DNA of 64,000 nt from Bacillota bacterium (GTDB lineage: Bacteria > Bacillota > Clostridia > Acetivibrionales > DTU013): positions 7,867-71,866 of the forward strand of contig JAEWQC010000349.1 of assembly GCA_023399355.1 (NCBI GenBank), in the 5' to 3' direction. The translations under genes were made by a program, and so were the position numbers. This document shows positions 53,229 to 62,202 of this stretch, piece after piece. The notes under the pieces are model-generated. The model was not told where the DNA came from, ran no database searches, and was given only the letters and a program-made list of their open reading frames with translations. The stretch's first letter is position 1; each line of letters opens with the position of its first letter.

Positions 53229-54056
53229 ATGAATGAAAATGAAAAAGAAATGGCTGAATTTGCCCGCAGATTAATAGAAACAGCAGGTGCCATATTACGG
53301 TCGGAACGTCAGCATACACAGATTGTAATCATGGAGAAAACCTCGCATATGGATATCGTTACACAGCAGGATGGCTGGATTGAGGATTATATTTCGTCAG
53401 CTATACTGGAAAAGTATCCTGAACATGCAGTACTGGCAGAGGAATGCCATCATGCCGGCGCAAGTGATAACTCGGATTATACATGGGTTATCGATCCTAT
53501 TGATGGAACCATTAATTTCTGCAGGTTTGCCAGGGATTATGCGATTTCTCTTGCACTGTATTATGGGAAAAGACCTGTCTTCGGACTGGTGTATGATGTT
53601 GCAGACGATAGGATGTATAGCGCCGGGACAGGCAGCATACCGGCAATGAATGGAATTCTCCTTCAAAATCCGACTTGCGGTGTGTGTACGCTTCGGCAAG
53701 CTGTGATCGGGATGAGTTTCAGGACGATGAAAGAACTTGGCCGCATGGGGACGGACGTGATGGGCCTGCTTTCGGAAGCACATGCCCACAGGTATCTGGG
53801 ATGTGCCTCTTTGGAATTGTGCCGGGTCGCAAGCGGAGAATATGATCTGTTCATTTCATCCAATGTCCACACCTGGGATATAGCTGCTGCAAGGATACTC
53901 ATAGAGCAGCTCGGAGGGTTCCTGACCGTATGTGAAAAAGGCAGGGAAGTCTCATATGCCGGTAAACTCTTTGTAGCCGCATACCGTTCCCCCGAATTGT
54001 GGAAAGAAGTATTTCAACTGCTGCCGCAGAGGGTGCAAAATGCTTTTGGGTATTGA
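53229..54056 (+). CDS. Inositol-monophosphatase-family phosphatase
   Basis: A 275-residue lithium-sensitive-type phosphatase. Metal-binding motifs are seen: AEECHH near 70, DPIDGTINF near 86 and WDIAAARILIEQLGG near 212. The family dephosphorylates inositol phosphates, fructose bisphosphate, PAP or histidinol phosphate. The substrate here is unclear, but a sugar phosphate from the ribose branch is plausible. ATG at 53229 is 6 nt after GGAGGTG, and the earlier frame has no homology. Confidence 0.88.
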   Translation: MNENEKEMAEFARRLIETAGAILRSERQHTQIVIMEKTSHMDIVTQQDGWIEDYISSAILEKYPEHAVLAEECHHAGASDNSDYTWVIDPIDGTINFCRFARDYAISLALYYGKRPVFGLVYDVADDRMYSAGTGSIPAMNGILLQNPTCGVCTLRQAVIGMSFRTMKELGRMGTDVMGLLSEAHAHRYLGCASLELCRVASGEYDLFISSNVHTWDIAAARILIEQLGGFLTVCEKGREVSYAGKLFVAAYRSPELWKEVFQLLPQRVQNAFGY

Positions 54057-54132
54057 TCCCGTAAAATTAACATTGTGATAATCCAGACATAATGAGGGCT
54101 TAATCCGTAAGATATATCATAAGAACATAAAT

Positions 54133-54230
54133 AAAGCAAAGAACAAAGAACAAAGCAAAGAGCAAAGAGCAAAGAGCAAAGAGCAAAGAGCAAAGAACAA
54201 AGAACAAAGAACAAAGAACAAAGAACAAAG
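54133..54230. repeat. 7-bp microsatellite
   Basis: Uninterrupted AAAGAGC and AAAGAAC heptamers (about fourteen) lie between the phosphatase gene and the zinc-ribbon gene, ending 24 bp before its start. The plus strand is almost free of T. Open frames on the minus strand here are artefacts. Confidence 0.9.
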
Positions 54231-54253
54231 AAAAAATAGAGAGGAGAAACGAT

Positions 54254-54442
54254 ATGTACAAGTTTATAACAATCAGATGCAGAAGCTGCGGTTCCGTCAT
54301 ATACAACCTGCCGGAGAGCGATTTTAAAAAGCTCAGACTCGTTAATTTAACGTGTGAAGACTGCAGGGATCATTCGGAACTGGACGACACCGACACAGGA
54401 AAAGAAGTGCTTGTTTATAAAGACAGGATGAAGGCGGTTTAG
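54254..54442 (+). CDS. 62-residue zinc-ribbon protein
   Basis: A short gene with ATG behind AGAGGAGAAA. The peptide carries CRSCG and CEDC knuckles 24 residues apart, which make a zinc ribbon, followed by an acidic tail. I do not recognise the family. Its place between an IMPase-like phosphatase and phnD, in the same direction, suggests it belongs to the phn cluster. A terminator lies 34 bp after it. Confidence 0.7.
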   Translation: MYKFITIRCRSCGSVIYNLPESDFKKLRLVNLTCEDCRDHSELDDTDTGKEVLVYKDRMKAV

Positions 54443-54476
54443 TAAAAAACTGCATGCTGCCCTGTGTAAGTAAATT

Positions 54477-54498
54477 CGCTTGTCTCAAGCGTTTTTTT
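54477..54498 (+). terminator. Terminator between zinc-ribbon gene and phnD
   Basis: CGCTTG-TCT-CAAGCG is followed by seven T. It separates the phnM operon from the phnDCEE operon. Confidence 0.85.
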
Positions 54499-54550
54499 AT
54501 GCCCTTTTTTCACTTCTCGAACCGGGTTATTTGCGCACAATATAAAAATC

Positions 54551-54587
54551 TTAACACAACCTTGTCATAACCTAACAACAATAAAAT
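54551..54587 (+). promoter_or_regulatory. Pho-box-like promoter of phnDCEE
   Basis: TTAACA at 54551, TTGTCA at 54562 and CTAACA at 54572 are spaced 11 and 10 bp apart, next to a -10 TAAAAT at 54582. The first hexamer is a perfect TTAACA PhoP half-site. The start codon lies 58 bp further on. Confidence 0.6.
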
Positions 54588-54644
54588 ACAGGCTTAATTT
54601 TTCGATGTTAACCTAATATCATAAAATTTGATAGGAGTGAACAT

Positions 54645-55664
54645 ATGTTTAAGAGAATAATAGCCTTTTTAAGTGTAATCGTGCTGGTAGTTTCATTGGC
54701 AGCATGCTCGGCCTCTACCGAAACGGATACATCAGCGCAGACTCCGGACTCCGCCGCAGCAGGTGAAAAAACTACCGAAGCCACTGCTCAGCCCACTGCA
54801 GAACCGGTAAAAGCAGCAGAAGCAACACAGGACCAGGTAAAATCAATTGTTATTGCCTATTTGCCAAATGAAGCAAAAGAAGAACTGACCGAATACCGCA
54901 AGGGTGTGGCAGCGGATATGGAAAAAGCTCTTGGTGTAAAGGTCACCGAGTTTCTTGCCAGCGACTACAATGCAACAATCGAAGCAATGAGAACCGGCAA
55001 AGCGGATATCGCGAACTTTGGACCCCTCTCCTATTCGCAGGCTGTTGCGCGTGCAAATGCCGAATGCCTGGTGGCACCTGCGCCGGAAGGCAAAAAGGAG
55101 AATATGGGATATTACTCTTACATCATTACACAGGCGAATAATGACAAAATTAAAACTATTAATGACCTAAAAGGTGTAAAGTTTGCGTTTGTAGATGCAA
55201 ATTCCACTTCCGGCAACTTGATGCCGTCCTTTCAGATTCTGGAGGCTTTTAAAGACCCGAACCTGACCTTTGATGATTTGCATGAGAATGGCAAATTTTT
55301 CTCGGCAGTCAGTTTCTCAGGAGCTCATCAGAACGGTTTGCAGGCTGTAATCAAGGGCGATATCGATGCCGCACCTGTAGCATCGGATATCTATGACAGG
55401 GAAATCAAAGAAGGAAGAGCGGATGCAAGCAAACTCAAAATCATTTTCAAATCACCTAAGTTACCGGGTTCACCGATTGGTATCCGTGGGGATCTTCCTG
55501 CAGAATTCAAACAGAAAGTGAAAGAGTTCTATCTGAATTATGATAATGCCGAATATTTTGAAAAGTTTGTCGGACTGGCTGACGGCAAGCCTCAAAAATA
55601 TGTAGAAGTAACGAATGATGACTATAAGGACATCCTGGCATTAAGAGAGAAGTTTGGACTATAA
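54645..55664 (+). CDS. phnD: Phosphonate/phosphite ABC transporter binding lipoprotein
   Basis: A 339-residue lipoprotein with a lipobox near SLAACS (lipidated Cys21), then a Thr/Pro/Ala linker, then a PhnD-type binding fold (IVIAYLPNEAKEELTEYRKG, GKADIANFGPLSYSQAVARA, FVDANSTSGNLMPS). It delivers phosphonate, phosphite or phosphate esters to PhnC/PhnE. ATG follows AGGAGTG. Confidence 0.93.
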   Translation: MFKRIIAFLSVIVLVVSLAACSASTETDTSAQTPDSAAAGEKTTEATAQPTAEPVKAAEATQDQVKSIVIAYLPNEAKEELTEYRKGVAADMEKALGVKVTEFLASDYNATIEAMRTGKADIANFGPLSYSQAVARANAECLVAPAPEGKKENMGYYSYIITQANNDKIKTINDLKGVKFAFVDANSTSGNLMPSFQILEAFKDPNLTFDDLHENGKFFSAVSFSGAHQNGLQAVIKGDIDAAPVASDIYDREIKEGRADASKLKIIFKSPKLPGSPIGIRGDLPAEFKQKVKEFYLNYDNAEYFEKFVGLADGKPQKYVEVTNDDYKDILALREKFGL

Positions 55665-55732
55665 TTTGTTGAAAGTTCAATTGGCAGGCAAAAGGCAGCT
55701 TTTGCCTGCTTGGCATGGGGAGGAGGATTGTG

Positions 55733-56518
55733 ATGAATCCTTTGGTTGTGAAGAATCTGACAAAATGCTACAAACAGGGAACCTGTGCGGTCGATGATAT
55801 AAGCTTTGAAGTGAAGCCGGGCGAGTTTATCGCAATTATCGGGGCTTCAGGGTCGGGAAAGTCAACGATCCTCAGGTGCATCAACCGCATGATCGAGCCT
55901 ACCAAAGGCAGTATCCTGTTTGAGGGAAAAGAGATCAACGGCCTTGGCGGAAAACGTTTCAGGGAAGTAAGAAGAAAGATCGGCATGATATTCCAGCATT
56001 ACAATCTCGTGTACAGACTCACGGTAATGCAGAACGTGATGCATGGCAGGCTAGGCTACATGAACACCTTTGAAGGTGTTTTCAGCTTGTATAATGAAGA
56101 GGATAAGCATAAAGCATTAAAGCTTTTGGAGAAAGTCGGGCTGTCTGACTTTGCCTATAACCGGGCAAGTGAATTATCCGGAGGGCAAAAACAGCGTGTG
56201 GGTATCGTACGCGCACTCATGCAGGAACCGTCCCTGCTGTTGTGTGATGAACCGATTGCTTCGCTTGATCCTGGAAGTTCAAAAATCATCATGGATACGA
56301 TAAAAAAACTGGCTACGGAAAGCAATATCGCATGCATTGTCAACCTTCATCAGGTTCATGTAGCAAAGGAGTATGCTTCAAGAATCATCGGAATCCGCGA
56401 AGGCAGGATCGTCTTTGATGATGTTCCGGCCAGACTGACCAATGAAATAATTGAAGAGATCTATAATACATCGATAGAAAATCTGATGATTCAAGAGGAG
56501 CTGAAGGATGTTGTCTGA
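55733..56518 (+). CDS. phnC: Phosphonate ABC transporter ATPase
   Basis: A 261-residue ATPase with Walker A GASGSGKST near 36, signature LSGGQKQR and Walker B LLLCDEP. The start is the ATG after GGGGAGGAGG. Earlier codons from 55715 run through that ribosome site. It overlaps phnE1 by 11 bp. Confidence 0.94.
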   Translation: MNPLVVKNLTKCYKQGTCAVDDISFEVKPGEFIAIIGASGSGKSTILRCINRMIEPTKGSILFEGKEINGLGGKRFREVRRKIGMIFQHYNLVYRLTVMQNVMHGRLGYMNTFEGVFSLYNEEDKHKALKLLEKVGLSDFAYNRASELSGGQKQRVGIVRALMQEPSLLLCDEPIASLDPGSSKIIMDTIKKLATESNIACIVNLHQVHVAKEYASRIIGIREGRIVFDDVPARLTNEIIEEIYNTSIENLMIQEELKDVV

Positions 56519-57311
56519 GAAACCGAAGCCGCTGTCTTTGAATACAGGATCGGAAAAAAAACAATATACAATTGCTCTGATTGCGGTCATGCTGCTTTTT
56601 ACGGGTGCCACCTGGTTTACTAAATTTAACCCCTTTGCGATACTGAAGGAGCAGGATATTTTTTGGAGCTTTATCACCGTGGATTTTTTACCGCCCGATA
56701 TTCTGAAGGCAAAAGGCTTGGGGGGAGCATTGCTTACAACCGTTGAAATGGCTCTTGCTGCAAGCTTTCTTGCAGCATGCTTTTCATTTGTACTGGCCTT
56801 TTTCGGCTCCGTGACCACCGCGCCTTTTATGTGGCTGGCAAAAATATTAAGAGGGCTTGGGTCCTTTATGAGGAACATTCCTGCGTTGATCTGGTCATTT
56901 ATTCTGGTGATGGCCTTCGGTATCGGGACCTCTGTAGGCTTGATCGCGCTATTTATTGAAACCTTCGGCTTTCTTCTCAGAGCGTTTATTGAGACCATTG
57001 ATGAAGTTGGTAATGAAAGTATAGAAGCACTGGATGCCGTAGGAGCCAATTTTCCCCAAAAGCTTGCGCAGGGCATTGTGCCGGCTGTCATACCCGGGTA
57101 TATCTCCTGGTTCCTATACACTATCGAAGTCAACATCCGATCCTCAACGATTGTCGGAATGGTGGGCGGCGGAGGAGTCGGGCTGGTGCTGATGTCTTAT
57201 ATAAAATCCTTTAAATATCATGTTGCCGGGACCATTATACTTGCGATTGCAATCGTAGTCATTCTGGTCGATATCATAACGAACTGGCTTAGAAAGAAGG
57301 TGCTGGCATAA
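56508..57311 (+). CDS. phnE: Phosphonate ABC transporter permease 1
   Basis: A 267-residue permease with about six helices and the EAA loop (ESIEALDAVGANFPQKLAQGIVP). It follows phnC with an 11-bp overlap and ends exactly where the second permease starts. The two form a heterodimeric channel. Confidence 0.93.
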   Translation: MLSEKPKPLSLNTGSEKKQYTIALIAVMLLFTGATWFTKFNPFAILKEQDIFWSFITVDFLPPDILKAKGLGGALLTTVEMALAASFLAACFSFVLAFFGSVTTAPFMWLAKILRGLGSFMRNIPALIWSFILVMAFGIGTSVGLIALFIETFGFLLRAFIETIDEVGNESIEALDAVGANFPQKLAQGIVPAVIPGYISWFLYTIEVNIRSSTIVGMVGGGGVGLVLMSYIKSFKYHVAGTIILAIAIVVILVDIITNWLRKKVLA

Positions 57312-58165
57312 TGGAAGAGTATTATGCATCCGATGTTTTAGTGGAAAAAGGGAGATTTAAAGAGTCCGGTGCAGGGCGGATGAAGAAAATCAAGATAACA
57401 AACCCGGCATATAATCGTCCTGTGAATATATTTTTAACGGTAACGATTTTCTTGTCGATTTTCTCGATTATCAGCCTGAAGATTGATTGGCCGACTCTTT
57501 TTAGACGTTTTTCGGATTTGTTTGATGTTTTTATGCAATTGACCAGGTTTAATTTTCTGAATTTCAATCTGGTTGTCCTTGCTTTTGCAGAATCTGTGAC
57601 AGTAACGGTTCTGGCTACCCTGTACAGTATCGTGGGCGGTTTGCTGATGGCGGCATTTATGGCGAAGAATATCACGCCTGGTAAAAAACTTGCAGTCGTC
57701 CTTTCCGCATTTAATTCTTTTATCCGTGCCGTGCCTACGCCGGTATGGGTTCTGCTGATCATTGCATGCCTGGGCTTTGGACCGGCAGCAGGTATTATCG
57801 GGCTGTCCTTCCATGCAACCGCCTTTTTTGCAAGGGCGTTTTCACAGGCGTTTGAGGAGGTCCCCGCAGCAACGATCGAAGCACTTCAGGCAACCGGAGC
57901 CGGCCGCGTGCATATATTCTTCGGCGCGGTACTGCCCGCATCCATTACGGCCCTTGTGGCATGGGGCGCACTGAGGTTCGAGATCAATTTCTCTGAATCC
58001 ACCATATTGGGTATGGTTGGCGGCGGCGGCATCGGTTATTCCATTGCATCCAGCATGACGGGATACAATTTCGGACGTGCCGGGATATCGATTTTGATGG
58101 TGTTCCTGTTTGCATTTTCACTGGAACTGACCTTTACCGCAATGAAACGCAGGATGAAGGTTTAA
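57311..58165 (+). CDS. phnE: Phosphonate ABC transporter permease 2
   Basis: A 284-residue paralog of the preceding permease. It has a longer N-terminus (MEEYYASDVLVEKGRFKESG) and the EAA loop AATIEALQATGAGRVHIFFG. ATG at 57311 overlaps the upstream stop by one base. It is last in the transporter operon. Confidence 0.92.
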   Translation: MEEYYASDVLVEKGRFKESGAGRMKKIKITNPAYNRPVNIFLTVTIFLSIFSIISLKIDWPTLFRRFSDLFDVFMQLTRFNFLNFNLVVLAFAESVTVTVLATLYSIVGGLLMAAFMAKNITPGKKLAVVLSAFNSFIRAVPTPVWVLLIIACLGFGPAAGIIGLSFHATAFFARAFSQAFEEVPAATIEALQATGAGRVHIFFGAVLPASITALVAWGALRFEINFSESTILGMVGGGGIGYSIASSMTGYNFGRAGISILMVFLFAFSLELTFTAMKRRMKV

Positions 58166-58205
58166 CAGTATGAATGAAGTTTCTTAGGGAATGCGCTTGC
58201 CGGAA

Positions 58206-59042
58206 TTACTGTAATTTAGCAGACCTAAGTTTTGATGGTGTACACCCGAAAGATTCTTTAAACATGCGATTGAAGACCTTGTAATTAAAAAAACCATGTC
58301 GTTCCTGAATGCTTGTGATATTGTCATCAGTATCAAGAATGTCGCTGTGAATGTGGGTAAGCCTAATGAAGTTGACGTATTCAACGAAAGTAAAACTGGT
58401 ATATTTCTTAAAGAACCGACAGAAATATTCTGGATTCAATGCTATCAAAGATGCCGCTTCTTTTAGGCTTATAGGTTCCATATAATTTTTTTCCACGTAT
58501 TCAATTACTTCTTTTAGCCGCGATAGATGTTTGGCGGCTTTATTTTTTTCTATAAGGTTTTGTCGAATGGAAAAATGACTATAGAGCGCATGCAGAAAGA
58601 GATTAAGGTTACTGACAAAAAGGAATTGATAGCCATCTCCACCTTGTTCGTAAAGCATTTTCATTGCAAGCAGGTACTGAATCATCTTTTGAAATACAGG
58701 ATCCTTCCTTAGCTCACTTTTAGGGAAATACTCCCTGAATCGTATCGTCATGTACTCAGGAATGGAATGGTTAAGGAGTTCGTATGGAATTTGGAGCAAC
58801 AGAACTTCAATGTTGCCGGGACTTCGGGTTAAATGTATGTCGTCGGAATTGACTATGAATAGATCATTCGCACTGACGGTGTATTTTTCTTCATTACGAA
58901 CGATATGCATGGTGCCATGCAAAATATAGAGAACTTCCAAGTGGTTATGCCAGTGGCTGGGAATCAGCTGATTATATGACTTGTAAATATCAAAATAAAC
59001 AGGGAGTCTGGCATTAGAAAAAATGATTTCATGAGTGGGCAT
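58206..59042 (-). CDS. AraC-family regulator
   Basis: A 278-residue regulator with a cupin-like N-terminal sensor (SHWHNHLEVLYILHGTMHI) and C-terminal double HTH (PISLKEAASLIALNPEYFCRFFKKYT and FFNYKVFNRMFKESFGCTPSKLR). It is divergent from the GH3 gene, so it is its likely sugar-responsive regulator. Confidence 0.92.
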   Translation of the reverse strand: MPTHEIIFSNARLPVYFDIYKSYNQLIPSHWHNHLEVLYILHGTMHIVRNEEKYTVSANDLFIVNSDDIHLTRSPGNIEVLLLQIPYELLNHSIPEYMTIRFREYFPKSELRKDPVFQKMIQYLLAMKMLYEQGGDGYQFLFVSNLNLFLHALYSHFSIRQNLIEKNKAAKHLSRLKEVIEYVEKNYMEPISLKEAASLIALNPEYFCRFFKKYTSFTFVEYVNFIRLTHIHSDILDTDDNITSIQERHGFFNYKVFNRMFKESFGCTPSKLRSAKLQ

Positions 59043-59228
59043 AGACTTTGCGACCTTTCATATTAAGCGGTTGATAGAAAAAATATTCATATGAAAAGTA
59101 TCATGGACTATGAAAAAAGTCAATATCGACATAATGAAAAGTCAGAAAGATACTTGTTATCTGTTTTAGCGAGTAATAAGATGAATATAGAATTCAAACG
59201 AATCTATTACTTACAAGGGGGATTTATA

Positions 59229-61652
59229 TTGAACAAATGGCAAAGGATAAGTTTTCAACCAGGCATGCCTTTAGGTGAGAATGGAGGGAGAGTCACAGCA
59301 TCTGCAGCGCATCGGGAACTGTCAAAGTACGTGGCTAAAGAAGGAATGGTTCTTCTGAAAAATAGCCGGAATGTTCTTCCACTGGGCAAAGGCTCAAAAG
59401 TCGCTTTGTTTGGAAAGGGCAGTTTTGATTATGTCAAAGGTGGCGGTGGCAGCGGTGATGTAACAGTCGGATATATTACCAACCTTTATGACGGAATGAA
59501 GGCCTTAAAAGAACAGGTCAGTATTTTTGAAGAGCTATCTGATTTTTATCGTCAAAACGTTAAGAACCAGTATGAAAGCGGAGCCGTACCAGGAATGACA
59601 ATTGAGCCCGCTGTTCCGGAAGATTTGCTAAAGAGGGCCGGATTATATACTGATACGGCAGTTATTGCTATTTGTCGTTTTTCCGGAGAAGGATGGGACC
59701 GCAAAAGTGTCACAGACACAAAGAATAAAAATCTTTGGGAGCAGGAGAAGGCTATGACAAAGAAATCGGGAGAGCTCTTTGAAAATGGTGACTTTTACCT
59801 GACACATTCAGAGTCTGATATGGTGAATACGGTCAAAGAGCATTTCTCCAAGGTAATTGTCGTAATGAATGTCGGGGGTATGGTAGATACCGGCTGGTTT
59901 GTCAAAGACGATAAAATCCAATCCGTCCTAATGGCATGGCAGGGTGGCATGGAAGGAGGAGTGGCTGCTGCAGAGCTTCTTTGCGGTATTGGCAATCCTT
60001 CAGGTAAATTGTCTGATACCTTTGCAAATAGATTGGAAGACTATCCGTCAACTTATAATTTTCATGAATCTGAAGCTTATGTAGATTATACCGATGACAT
60101 CTATGTGGGATATCGTTATTTTGAGACTATTCCGGGGGCTTCTGACAAGATAAATTACCCGTTTGGTTTTGGTTTATCTTACACAAGCTTTCATTGGTCA
60201 GTGGTTTCCGCAACGGAACAAAACGGCATATTTAAAATTAAAATTAATGTAAGCAATACCGGATGCATGGATGGCAAAGAAGTCCTCCAAATCTATGCAG
60301 GAGCGCCACAAGGGCTTCTTGGAAAACCGGCAAAAAGCTTAGTGGCTTTCCGGAAGACGCGATTACTGGAAGAAGGGGAAAGCCAGCTGTTGAGTTTTGA
60401 ATTTTCAATGGATACCCTGGCTTCTTATGATGATTTGGGTAAAGTTCAAAAATCTGCTTTTGTACTGGAAGCCGGAGATTATATGTTTTTTGTCGGGACT
60501 TCGGTACGTGATATAGAAAAGATCGACTTTGTGTATTCATTGCCGCATAACAGGGTTGTTGAACAACTTAATGAAAAAATAGCGCCAACTTCACTGAAAG
60601 AAAGAATGCTGTCTAGTGGCTGTTTTGAACAACTTCCACTGAAAGAAGCAAATGATCCAGATACCTGTGGACTTGAAAAAATGCCGGCAGAAATGACGGA
60701 AGGAAACGCACCGGCAGTACGGGCAAGACAGAGTTATCAATTTAGGAAAGAGCCGTTTAAGAAGGGTATTCGAACTTTTTATGAGGTAGCTGAGGGCAAG
60801 ATGACGGTAAATGAGTTTCTTGCGCAAATGACAGATGAAGAAGTGGCTAATTTGTTAGGGGGACAACCCAATACCGGAGTTGCAAATACATTCGGATATG
60901 GTAATATGCCGGAATATGGCATACCGAATGTTATGACTGCCGATGGACCTGCCGGGCTTCGAATTGCTCCCCAATGCGGTATCAATACAACTGCCTGGCC
61001 TTGTGCAACTTTGATCGCCTGCACGTGGGACAGAGATGCTGCATATGCGATTGGAGAAGCCGGCGCCAAGGAAGTTAAGGAAAATAACATTGCGGTTTGG
61101 CTAACGCCTGCAATTAATATTCATAGAAGTCCATTGTGCGGACGTAACTTTGAATACTATTCCGAAGATCCATTTCTGACTGGCAAGATGGCTGCAGCTA
61201 TGGTTGAAGGCATTCAATCCCAGCATATTGGGGCGACTGTCAAACATTTTGCCCTGAACAACAAAGAAACTAGTAGGAAGAACAGTGATTCCAGAGTATC
61301 GGAAAGGGCAGCCAGAGAGATTTACTTAAAGGCTTTTGAGATCGTAATCAAAGAAGCAGCCCCGTGGAGCGTTATGTCCTCCTATAATATGATTAATGGT
61401 CATCGCGCGTCAGAAAACAGAGAGTTATTAGAAGATATATTAAGAGGCGAATGGGGTTGGAAAGGCATGGTAACTACAGATTGGTGGACCTGCGGAGAAC
61501 ATTATAAAGAGACCAGAGCCGGAAATGATGTAAAAATGGGTTGCGGTTATCCGGAGCGTCTGCTTGCAGCCAAGGCACTGGGTCTTATTTCTCGAGCAGA
61601 GATGGATATTTGTGCGAATAGAATTCTTGAACTGATCTTGAAAGTGGATTAA
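59229..61652 (+). CDS. Glycoside hydrolase family 3 with swapped domain order
   Basis: An 807-residue protein from TTG 59229, behind GGGGGA. The usual GH3 order is reversed. The C-terminal-type domain comes first (YVAKEGMVLLKNSRNVLPLG at about 30, AWQGGMEGGVAAAELLCG). A Fn3-like module follows near 360-450. The catalytic barrel domain is last (MTADGPAGLRI, GRNFEYYSEDP, KHFALNN). The nucleophile is Asp751 in TTDWW. Such inverted GH3s are known in a few rumen and gut Firmicutes. No signal peptide is seen. Substrate probably a beta-glucoside or beta-xyloside. Earlier in-frame codons from 59091 have no homology. Confidence 0.9.
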   Translation: MNKWQRISFQPGMPLGENGGRVTASAAHRELSKYVAKEGMVLLKNSRNVLPLGKGSKVALFGKGSFDYVKGGGGSGDVTVGYITNLYDGMKALKEQVSIFEELSDFYRQNVKNQYESGAVPGMTIEPAVPEDLLKRAGLYTDTAVIAICRFSGEGWDRKSVTDTKNKNLWEQEKAMTKKSGELFENGDFYLTHSESDMVNTVKEHFSKVIVVMNVGGMVDTGWFVKDDKIQSVLMAWQGGMEGGVAAAELLCGIGNPSGKLSDTFANRLEDYPSTYNFHESEAYVDYTDDIYVGYRYFETIPGASDKINYPFGFGLSYTSFHWSVVSATEQNGIFKIKINVSNTGCMDGKEVLQIYAGAPQGLLGKPAKSLVAFRKTRLLEEGESQLLSFEFSMDTLASYDDLGKVQKSAFVLEAGDYMFFVGTSVRDIEKIDFVYSLPHNRVVEQLNEKIAPTSLKERMLSSGCFEQLPLKEANDPDTCGLEKMPAEMTEGNAPAVRARQSYQFRKEPFKKGIRTFYEVAEGKMTVNEFLAQMTDEEVANLLGGQPNTGVANTFGYGNMPEYGIPNVMTADGPAGLRIAPQCGINTTAWPCATLIACTWDRDAAYAIGEAGAKEVKENNIAVWLTPAINIHRSPLCGRNFEYYSEDPFLTGKMAAAMVEGIQSQHIGATVKHFALNNKETSRKNSDSRVSERAAREIYLKAFEIVIKEAAPWSVMSSYNMINGHRASENRELLEDILRGEWGWKGMVTTDWWTCGEHYKETRAGNDVKMGCGYPERLLAAKALGLISRAEMDICANRILELILKVD

Positions 61653-61800
61653 ATATAAAGAGCAAAACGCGGGTATGATACGAAAAAATTTCTTTTGAAC
61701 CCATGCATTATAATGCCGTTAAAGGCTAATCCCTAACTTAACCGACGATCTGTGATACTTGACAAACAATATTGCTCTGCAAGATAAAAATTTTTGATGA

Positions 61801-61829
61801 AAAAGGTATGAAATTTTTTCATACCTTTT
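61801..61829. terminator. Terminator after GH3 gene
   Basis: AAAAGGTATGAAA pairs with TTTCATACCTTTT. The A and T flanks allow it to work in both directions. It lies 149 bp after the GH3 stop. Confidence 0.8.
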
Positions 61830-61990
61830 AATCTGCCTATTTATCCATTGTTCACAAAAAACGCAGATTAATAGCATGATATAATGGCAAGCACATTAGT
61901 TACATGCAAATGCGGAAGTTAAATCAACCTCGACAAACCATGCAGTGTCCAATACAATAGACGTAAACACTTGTTAATTGCTGGGATACA

Positions 61991-62095
61991 TAATGAGGCA
62001 AATGAGGTCCTTCACTTCAAAGTGGCGGGTACCGATTTGATTTCTGATGGCAGGCATATCCCCCGTCTCGTTGAACTGGTGCTTTATAAGAAGGA
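61991..62095 (+). repeat. Dispersed intergenic repeat, copy 8 of the series
   Basis: It carries TAATGAGGC, AAGTGGCGGG, CGATTTGATTTCTGATGGC and AGGCATATCCCCCGTCTC, followed by GTTGAACTGG as in copy 1. Its position inside the longest open frame of the MFS gene argues that translation starts further downstream. Confidence 0.6.
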
Positions 62096-62202
62096 CAGTA
62101 CAACCACATATCAGTGATTACAGGATTAGTTCAGGGAGAGCCGGTATATCCGTCGTCCCAGGCAGGTGGACGAATGCTGTAGCCACCTTGGAATTTCTAT
62201 CA

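Noticed and set aside
54014..54306. Minus-strand ORFs over the 7-bp microsatellite
   Set aside because: Repetitive Leu/Phe/Cys translation of a microsatellite.
59091..59228. 46-residue N-terminal extension of the GH3 protein
   Set aside because: No homology to GH3, and a good ribosome site precedes the TTG at 59229.
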